From an uncultured Clostridia bacterium (lineage in GTDB: Bacteria; Bacillota_A; Clostridia; Oscillospirales; Oscillospiraceae): a DNA stretch of 12,536 nt. This document shows positions 8,100 through 12,536 of the stretch, one piece after another (the stretch's first letter is position 1; every line of letters starts with the position of its first letter). The stretch spans positions 1 through 12,536 of the forward strand of contig CAMJQX010000024.1 of NCBI GenBank assembly GCA_946408145.1, written 5' to 3'. The notes beneath the pieces were generated by a model that was given only the letters and a program-made list of their open reading frames with translations, ran no database searches and was not told the origin of the DNA. Made by a program: the position numbers and the translations under genes.

Positions 8100-8133
8100 A
8101 ACTCCCCTTTGAACCGTGGTTCAAAGGGGAGTT
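8100..8133. terminator. Bidirectional terminator between convergent genes
   Basis: AACTCCCCTTTGAACC (8100-8115) pairs perfectly with GGTTCAAAGGGGAGTT (8118-8133). It lies 25 bases after the CoA-transferase stop and, on the other strand, 18 bases after the DUF6273 stop. The T-runs are short on both sides (TTTCCCGTTATTT on plus; GTTTCG on minus). The position between convergent genes supports a shared terminator. Confidence 0.8.
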
Positions 8134-8151
8134 TCCCGTTATTTGACTGCT

Positions 8152-9504
8152 TTAATTGTCGTCACGTTCGTTTTTGTCGTCTTCCTCGTATTCCTCTTCA
8201 TCCTCGTAATCGTCGTCGTAGTAATCGTCGTAGTAGCCGTACTCCTCACGGCGGCGGCGCACGACGATCGTGATGATGAGCGCCGCAACGGCGATCAGGA
8301 ACAGCAGCGCCGTGGGGATGGCGAACATCCAGTACTGCCGCAGGAAGTTCTTGAGGCCGGAATCGTTCGGGTCCACCGGCAGCGGGCTCACGTTCACCAG
8401 CGAGATGGAGCCGTCCTGCTCCGGCGCCTCGGTCGGCTCCGGGGTGGGCGTGGGTTCCGGCGTGGGAGGCGGTTCCTCCGTCCAGCTCAGCGGGCAAAGT
8501 GCGCTGGCGCTGTTGGTGTTGCCGGCGCCGTTGTCGACTTCGGCGAAGAGGTAGAGCGTGGCGCCGTCCGGCATCTCGGGGACCAGGCTCACGCTGCCGC
8601 TGCCGCCCATGCTCTGGCCGAGGCAGCCGTAGGCGAGGTTGTTGCCGTCCTCATCCCGGAGAAGCACCGAGATCCACGCGTTGGCAGGCGCGCCGCTGTA
8701 GTCGATGGTCAGCTGGCCGCCGCGGTAGAGCGTCCCGTCCACGCGCAGCGCGATGGAGCTGTCCACCGCGGTCGCCTTCCACTCGCCGTTGGCGGAGGTG
8801 GGCATATCGCCCAGCGTGCGGACAGAGAGATGCCCGTCCGCCGGCGTGAGATAGAGGAAGCCGTCGCCGCCGAGGTTCATGGCCGGGCGCGCGCCCCAGC
8901 TGCCGTAGACCACGTAGTCGTGAACGTGGTTCTCGTCGATGACATAGCCGGCATAATCGCCGTGGATGCCGTGGGGCGTACGGAGCCAGTAATAATAGAC
9001 CTTGTTGTCGCCGATGAAGGTCGTGGTCAGATTTTTCGCGCCGGTCTCCGGATCAAAGTAATCCAGGGTCTCCTTGGTGGAGAGGAAGAAGACGTTCTCC
9101 TCCTCCAGCGCGATGTCGCGCCAGCTCAGCCCGTAAGCCTGGAAAGCGTCCTCGCTCTTGCTCACGGCGGGGACCGCCGCCTGCTCGAGCGCGCTCAGAT
9201 TGGTCTGATAGAACTTGGTGCACCAGGCCTGGCCGTCGCTGCCCTTCCAGACTGCCTTGGCGGTGCCGTTGTACATCACGCCCTGGTTGGTCAGCATCTG
9301 TTCGGTGACCAGGAACACGCCGGGGTCGCCGGTATTCGTGGCGTTGGGATCCAGCACGGTCCAGCGGAGGGGCTGATCGTTCCAGCGGCCCATGATCACG
9401 ATGTCCCCGACCTGTGCGGCGGCATCTCCCTCGGCGAAGGCCGGGGCGCCGACGGACAGCAGCAGGACCGTCATCAGCAGCAGGGCAATCACTTTTTTCT
9501 TCAT
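8152..9504 (-). CDS. DUF6273 surface protein, membrane-anchored with acidic tail
   Basis: A 450-residue exported protein. The signal peptide (about 1-24) has a KKK start, a Leu-rich core and a likely cut after AFA. Residues ~33-212 match the DUF6273 pattern: GDIVIMGRW...LRWTVLD (33-52), AWCTKFY (93-99), a WLRTP block (173-177) and WGARPAMNL (203-211). The domain is common in clostridial surface proteins and its biochemical role is not established. A second beta-rich region (~235-342) follows, then a TPEPTPTPEPTEAP linker, a membrane helix (~392-415) and RRRR on the cytoplasmic side. The last ~31 residues are almost all Asp, Glu and Tyr. The start is supported by AAGGAG six bases upstream. It lies downstream of the Ig-like/CxxC protein gene on the same strand, but element A fills the gap and I see no clear promoter of its own, so it may be read from the upstream gene's promoter. 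A surface sensing or binding role is inference. Confidence 0.8.
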   Translation of the reverse strand: MKKKVIALLLMTVLLLSVGAPAFAEGDAAAQVGDIVIMGRWNDQPLRWTVLDPNATNTGDPGVFLVTEQMLTNQGVMYNGTAKAVWKGSDGQAWCTKFYQTNLSALEQAAVPAVSKSEDAFQAYGLSWRDIALEEENVFFLSTKETLDYFDPETGAKNLTTTFIGDNKVYYYWLRTPHGIHGDYAGYVIDENHVHDYVVYGSWGARPAMNLGGDGFLYLTPADGHLSVRTLGDMPTSANGEWKATAVDSSIALRVDGTLYRGGQLTIDYSGAPANAWISVLLRDEDGNNLAYGCLGQSMGGSGSVSLVPEMPDGATLYLFAEVDNGAGNTNSASALCPLSWTEEPPPTPEPTPTPEPTEAPEQDGSISLVNVSPLPVDPNDSGLKNFLRQYWMFAIPTALLFLIAVAALIITIVVRRRREEYGYYDDYYDDDYEDEEEYEEDDKNERDDN

Positions 9505-9514
9505 ATCGTTCTCC

Positions 9515-9721
9515 TTATAATGATTATCTGATGGCGAAAAGCCAAAACGCTTTTCGCCGCGCCGCTTTGCGGCGCAGCAAAACAGCGCGGCTGTTTTGCC
9601 ATATATTCATTGCAATAAGTATCGCGCAAATGATGGAACCCATCATTTGCCGCCAAACGTGTCGTTTGGCGGAGAAAACAATCGAAAACCCGATTGTTTT
9701 CTCCCTGCGATAATCATTATC
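9515..9721. mobile_element. Element A: MITE-like multi-hairpin repeat
   Basis: About 207 bases bounded by TTATAATGATTATC (9515-9528) and GATAATCATTAT (9709-9720), inverted copies sharing 12 bases. Inside lie six hairpins: 9533-9558 (10-bp stem), 9559-9575 (7), 9577-9599 (10), 9626-9650 (10), 9651-9671 (9) and 9672-9703 (13), all perfect, three on each side of a core TTCATTGCAAT (9606-9616). Reverse-complemented, it aligns along its length with element B at 11195-11360. No coding frame is evident, so any movement would need an outside transposase. The left end runs into the Shine-Dalgarno sequence of the DUF6273 gene. I know no named family matching it. Confidence 0.7.
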
Positions 9722-9759
9722 ATGGCTTTGGTTTGCCGATTCTTCCCGCTATGCGGAAA

Positions 9760-10983
9760 TCATCTTCTGCGGCGTCTCTTCGGTTTGAACGCGGAGGTGA
9801 TGATCAGAAGCAGCAGGCAGGCCGCTGCGCCGCCGGCCACCAGGATCTGCGTATCGGAAAAACCGTCTATCCCAAGCTTCTCCCCCAGGCCGAGGGCGGA
9901 GCGGCTGGCAGCATCGGCCTTGCCGAGGGAGCGGGTGATCGTATGGCCGCAGACGCTGCAGACGCCGGTCTCCTCGCCCTCCCGATCCGCGGTGGCGGCG
10001 CGGGTCTCATGCCAGACGTAGAGGTGCGCTTCCTTCTCTCCGACCTCGCCGCAGCTGTCGCACACGCGCCAGTGCGAGGAGGCGTCATTGAGCCATTTGT
10101 ACTGGTGCTGGTGCACGTCGGGGATGGCGGTGACCACCGGCTCCTCCACGACGGAGGGGGCCTCCGCGGGGGCGGGCGTCGCTTCCGGCTCCGGCGTGGG
10201 CACCGTCAGCGGGACGGGTGTGATATTCGCCGTCGGCTCCGGCGCGGGGATATTGGTCACGTGGATGGCGGCGGTGCGGGAGTTGGCCCAGGTCACATGA
10301 TCCACGCTCCAGTGGCGGCAGAAGACCTTCCAGCCGTCGATCTCTCCCGGAAGGTTGTGGAGGTTCAGGCGCTCCGTGTTCTCGCCGGTATAGGTCAGCG
10401 TGGGGAAGGCGGTGTTGCTCTGGCTCACGAGGAAGGTGGTCTTCCCGTCGGGCGACTCGAGATACCATTCATGGGATTCGGCGTACATGCTGGAGGCCGC
10501 GAAGGAGACCCATCCGCCGTAGTCCGCCGTGGCGGAGGTGGGATCCTTGATGGAAGTCGGCGTCCAGATGATCGCCTCGTAGGTCTTCTGCAGAACGGCC
10601 GTGCTCCCGTCGCCCGAGACGGAGACGGTCACGCCGCCGCCGTTGTTGTTGACGTAGCCGGGGATGCCCTGCCCGAAGACCCAGCCGGGATTGGCGGCGT
10701 AGTTGACGTGCAGGGTGTAGTTCCCTTTGCCGAATTGACCGCTGACCGTATTGCCGTAGGCGTCCGTCCAGTAGGCGGAGGTGATCGCGGCGTTGGGCGA
10801 GGAGGTGCTGACGTTGACATACTGCAGCTCCATCATCACCACCGGCTCGAAGTTGAGCGAGCACAGCACGCGGTCAATGACGCCGGTGCCGGCCGCGCCC
10901 GCCGGCGCCGGGACAAGGCACAGCAGGGCAAGGCAAAGGCACAGCGAAAGAATGATCGAGATCCGTCTTCTCCCTCTGCTCAT
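9760..10983 (-). CDS. Membrane-anchored surface protein with Ig-like regions and two CxxC pairs
   Basis: A 407-residue exported protein that I do not recognise as a named family. The N-terminus has RGRRR then a hydrophobic core and a likely cut after AGA (about residue 30). Two beta-rich, probably Ig-like regions follow: ~40-135 (with DAYGNTVSGQFGKGNYTLHV) and ~146-243 (ATADYGGWVSFAASS...HEWYLESPDGKT). A Pro/Thr/Glu-rich linker (247-275) leads to a compact module with HW..C308-x2-C311 and C342-x2-C345 plus several His and Trp, like zinc-ribbon repeats in clostridial cell-wall proteins. A helix at ~378-398 is followed by the basic end KPKRRRRR. GGGAGG eight bases before the ATG supports the start. 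It has a strong promoter of its own and the DUF6273 gene follows on the same strand. The gene is bracketed by elements A and B. Likely role: envelope-associated binding or scaffold protein, inferred only. Confidence 0.75.
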   Translation of the reverse strand: MSRGRRRISIILSLCLCLALLCLVPAPAGAAGTGVIDRVLCSLNFEPVVMMELQYVNVSTSSPNAAITSAYWTDAYGNTVSGQFGKGNYTLHVNYAANPGWVFGQGIPGYVNNNGGGVTVSVSGDGSTAVLQKTYEAIIWTPTSIKDPTSATADYGGWVSFAASSMYAESHEWYLESPDGKTTFLVSQSNTAFPTLTYTGENTERLNLHNLPGEIDGWKVFCRHWSVDHVTWANSRTAAIHVTNIPAPEPTANITPVPLTVPTPEPEATPAPAEAPSVVEEPVVTAIPDVHQHQYKWLNDASSHWRVCDSCGEVGEKEAHLYVWHETRAATADREGEETGVCSVCGHTITRSLGKADAASRSALGLGEKLGIDGFSDTQILVAGGAAACLLLLIITSAFKPKRRRRR

Positions 10984-11099
10984 GGTTTCCGCCTCCCGTT
11001 TCGTATATTATGGCAAAAAACCCCAGGGTATTTCGCCGGGACGCTGTATGATGATCACCGCGATCGGATTTCGGCAATTTCTTAAAATTATACAAATAA

Positions 11100-11128
11100 A
11101 TTATATGCTCAAATTTCTGCACGGTCAA
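11100..11128 (-). promoter_or_regulatory. Strong promoter of the Ig-like/CxxC protein gene
   Basis: On the minus strand: TTGACC (-35, 11128-11123), an exact 17-base spacer and TATAAT (-10, 11105-11100). The best promoter match in the window. It predicts a leader of about 110 bases before the start codon at 10983 and may also serve the DUF6273 gene by read-through. Confidence 0.75.
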
Positions 11129-11154
11129 GTCCATTTTTTCATGATTCAGCGAGT

Positions 11155-11182
11155 AAAACAAGGCCGCTCTTGCTTGTTTTTT
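11155..11182 (+). other. Small hairpin with T-run left of element B
   Basis: AAAACAAG (11155-11162) pairs with CTTGTTTT (11173-11180) and the plus strand continues to give six T in a row (11177-11182). This resembles a weak terminator on the plus strand, but no plus-strand gene ends before it. It overlaps the proposed -35 box at 11174. Confidence 0.25.
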
Positions 11183-11201
11183 GCCGCAGGACTGTTATAA
11201 T
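11174..11201 (+). promoter_or_regulatory. Candidate promoter reading through element B towards mnmG
   Basis: TTGTTT (11174-11179), a 16-base spacer and TATAAT (11196-11201). The -10 box is inside the left terminal repeat of element B, so the transcript would carry the whole hairpin-rich element as part of a leader of about 190 bases before mnmG. Confidence 0.45.
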
Positions 11202-11360
11202 GATCATCGGATGGCGAAATCAACCGAGGATCCGATTGATTTCGCCGCCAAACGACAGCTTTGGCAGCGAATGATTCTCCAAATCATTCGCCCGATGTTC
11301 ATTGCAATGAATATCCGGCGGAACGCCTTGCGGCGTTTCGCCATCAGATAGTCATTATAA
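11195..11360. mobile_element. Element B: MITE-like multi-hairpin repeat
   Basis: 166 bases with terminal inverted repeats TTATAATGATCATC (left) and GATAGTCATTATAA (right), followed inward on both sides by GATGGCGAAA-type sequence. Hairpins: 11213-11246 (11-bp stem), 11247-11265 (6), 11267-11291 (10), a central near-perfect palindrome around TTCATTGCAATGAA (11294-11315), and 11317-11342 (11 bp with one G-U). It corresponds to the reverse complement of element A but has one hairpin right of the core where A has three in that orientation. The TTATAA at each end could be a duplicated target or part of the repeat; this cannot be settled from two copies. Confidence 0.7.
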
Positions 11361-11361
11361 T
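11356..11361 (+). promoter_or_regulatory. TATAAT box in the right end of element B, next to mnmG
   Basis: TATAAT faces mnmG 33 bases before its start codon, which would give a leader of roughly 27 bases. No good -35 box is present at 16-18 bases upstream (GCGTTT at 17). It may be a second mnmG promoter or a by-product of the element's terminal repeat. Confidence 0.3.
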
Positions 11362-11394
11362 AGCTCTACGGATACTTTGGGGAGCCTTTTCAGC

Positions 11395-12536
11395 ATGAGA
11401 AGCTTTCACGCGGGACAATACGATATCGCCGTCATCGGCGCCGGGCACGCGGGCATCGAGGCCGCGCTGGCCGCGGCGCGCCTGGGGCTGGAGACCCTGT
11501 GCTTCACCGTGAATCTGGACAGCGTGGGCAACATGCCCTGCAACCCGGCCATCGGCGGCACCGGCAAGGGCCATCTGGTGCGGGAGCTGGACGCGCTCGG
11601 CGGCGAGATGGCGCGCGCGGCGGATCAGGCCTGCATCCAGTACCGGATGCTCAACCTCGGCAAGGGCCCGGCGGTGCACTCCCTGCGGGCGCAGGCCGAC
11701 CGGCGGCGCTATCAGGAGATCATGAAGCACACGCTGGAAAAGCAGGAGCACCTGCATGTCCGGCAGGCGGAGATCGTGGATATCGGCACGGAGGACGGGC
11801 ATGTCTGCTCGGTCACGGCGCACACCGGCGCCATCTACGGCTGCCGGGCCGTGGTCGTCGCCACCGGCACCTATCTCGCGGGGCGCACGATCGTCGGCGA
11901 GGTGTTGCGCGACGAGGGGCCGGACGGTCTCGCGGCGTCCGGCCCGCTGGCGGAGCGCCTGCGGGCGCTGGGCCTCTCCATGCGCCGCTTCAAGACCGGC
12001 ACGCCTCCCCGCGTCAACGCCCGGACGGTGGACTTCTCCAAAATGGAGCTCCAGCCGGGGGACGCCGAGCCGGAGCCCTTCTCCTTCTCCACCGAGACCG
12101 TGCCGGAGAACCGCGCGGTCTGCTGGCTCACCTATACAAACGAGGAGACGCACCGCATCATCCGTGAGAATCTCGACCGCAGCCCGATCTACTCCGGCGT
12201 CATCGAGGGCGTCGGGCCGCGCTACTGCCCCAGCATCGAGACCAAGGTCATGACCTTCGCCGACAAGCCGCGGCACCAGCTCTTCGTGGAGCCGATGGGC
12301 CTCAACACCGAGGAGCTATACATTCAGGGCTTTTCCTCCTCCCTGCCGGAGGAGGTGCAGATCCGCATGCTGCGCACGATCCCCGGCCTGGAGCGCGCGG
12401 AGATGACCCGCTGCGCCTACGCGATCGAGTACGACTGCGTCGACCCGACGGAGCTGCTGCCCACGCTGGAATGCAAGAAGCTCGCCGGGCTCTACGGCGC
12501 CGGGCAGTTCAACGGCTCCTCCGGCTATGAGGAGGC
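11395..12536 (+). CDS. mnmG: MnmG (GidA), tRNA wobble-uridine modification enzyme, 5' part
   Basis: The first 380 codons of a protein normally ~620-630 residues long; the rest lies beyond the right edge. With MnmE (TrmE) it uses FAD and a folate-derived carbon to install carboxymethylaminomethyl on U34 of certain tRNAs. Visible: the FAD dinucleotide motif GAGHAG (15-20), [20 protein letters not shown] (49-68) with conserved C49, the KTGTPPR block, and C278 in [11 protein letters not shown], matching the E. coli active-site Cys. EPMG replaces the common EPEG, and MPCN replaces MSCN; I associate such changes with a clostridial variant group. The start is ATG 11395 with GGGGAG ten bases upstream. 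Element B lies directly upstream and carries the only obvious promoter boxes. Third-position G/C bias matches the neighbours. Confidence 0.93.
   Translation, partial: MRSFHAGQYDIAVIGAGHAGIEAALAAARLGLETLCFTVNLDSVGNMPCNPAIGGTGKGHLVRELDALGGEMARAADQACIQYRMLNLGKGPAVHSLRAQADRRRYQEIMKHTLEKQEHLHVRQAEIVDIGTEDGHVCSVTAHTGAIYGCRAVVVATGTYLAGRTIVGEVLRDEGPDGLAASGPLAERLRALGLSMRRFKTGTPPRVNARTVDFSKMELQPGDAEPEPFSFSTETVPENRAVCWLTYTNEETHRIIRENLDRSPIYSGVIEGVGPRYCPSIETKVMTFADKPRHQLFVEPMGLNTEELYIQGFSSSLPEEVQIRMLRTIPGLERAEMTRCAYAIEYDCVDPTELLPTLECKKLAGLYGAGQFNGSSGYEE

Noticed and set aside
3146..8101. A 1651-codon open frame on the minus strand, opposite nifJ and the CoA-transferase gene
   Set aside because: Both opposite-strand genes are unmistakable, and strong G/C bias at their third positions removes stops from this antisense frame. 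The translation is low-complexity (rich in A, G, V, L, D, H, R) without recognisable motifs.
8116..9531. A 471-codon plus-strand frame with a Val/Phe/Leu-rich start resembling membrane segments
   Set aside because: The hydrophobic start is the antisense of the Asp/Glu/Tyr tail of the DUF6273 protein; the minus-strand frame has a signal peptide, domain motifs and an RBS.
9533..9703. A CRISPR array, suggested by evenly spaced short palindromes
   Set aside because: The hairpins differ from each other in sequence, there is no constant direct repeat, and spacing is too short for spacers. They are parts of one repeated element.
9694..11085. A 463-codon plus-strand frame opposite the Ig-like/CxxC gene
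   Set aside because: Antisense shadow; it starts inside element A and shows no motifs.
11344..12276. A 310-codon minus-strand frame opposite mnmG
   Set aside because: The plus strand encodes MnmG with conserved FAD and Cys motifs throughout; this frame is a codon-bias artefact.

Overview
The window looks like chromosome from a GC-rich anaerobic Clostridia, most likely Oscillospiraceae (Flavonifractor/Oscillibacter-like). This is inferred from four things: strong G/C third-position bias, a single-chain pyruvate:ferredoxin oxidoreductase, a CoA-transferase of the kind used in acid fermentation, and surface proteins of the DUF6273 type with TPEP-rich linkers. There is no phage, plasmid, CRISPR, tRNA or rRNA signal.

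Layout. Bases 1-190 hold a perfect inverted repeat and the terminator of the first operon. Bases 191-2834, minus strand, are a two-gene operon: a DUF2201/VWA-like protein read first, then a MoxR-type AAA+ ATPase overlapping it by 26 bases. Bases 2835-3184 are a divergent promoter region; both promoters have a TATAAT -10 box, and I see nothing in 2901-3037. Bases 3185-8074, plus strand, encode PFOR (nifJ) and an acetyl-CoA hydrolase/transferase-family enzyme, separated by a 30-base perfect palindrome and closed by a bidirectional terminator. Together they make acetyl-CoA from pyruvate and then exchange its CoA with a carboxylic acid. Bases 8152-10983, minus strand, encode two membrane-anchored surface proteins: an Ig-like/CxxC protein read first, then a DUF6273 protein. 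From 11395 to the right edge the window carries the first 380 codons of mnmG (tRNA wobble-uridine modification).

The most unusual structure lies between these last genes. Bases 9515-9721 (element A) and 11195-11360 (element B) are two diverged copies, in opposite orientation, of one small repeat. Each has terminal inverted repeats around TTATAATGATTATC and is filled almost end to end with perfect or near-perfect hairpins around a shared TTCATTGCAAT core. Aligned hairpins differ by compensating changes on both arms, so base pairing seems to have been maintained. A and B bracket the Ig-like/CxxC gene. B lies directly in front of mnmG and carries TATAAT boxes at both ends; A fills the gap between the two surface-protein genes and ends at the Shine-Dalgarno sequence of the DUF6273 gene. 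I recognise no named family for this element.

Other points: the DUF2201 protein has lost the usual HExxH motif (QQLLH instead) but keeps its MIDAS residues. The ATPase has a Cys-containing N-terminal extension that resembles the first part of DUF6273 proteins. The two surface proteins end in oppositely charged cytoplasmic tails.
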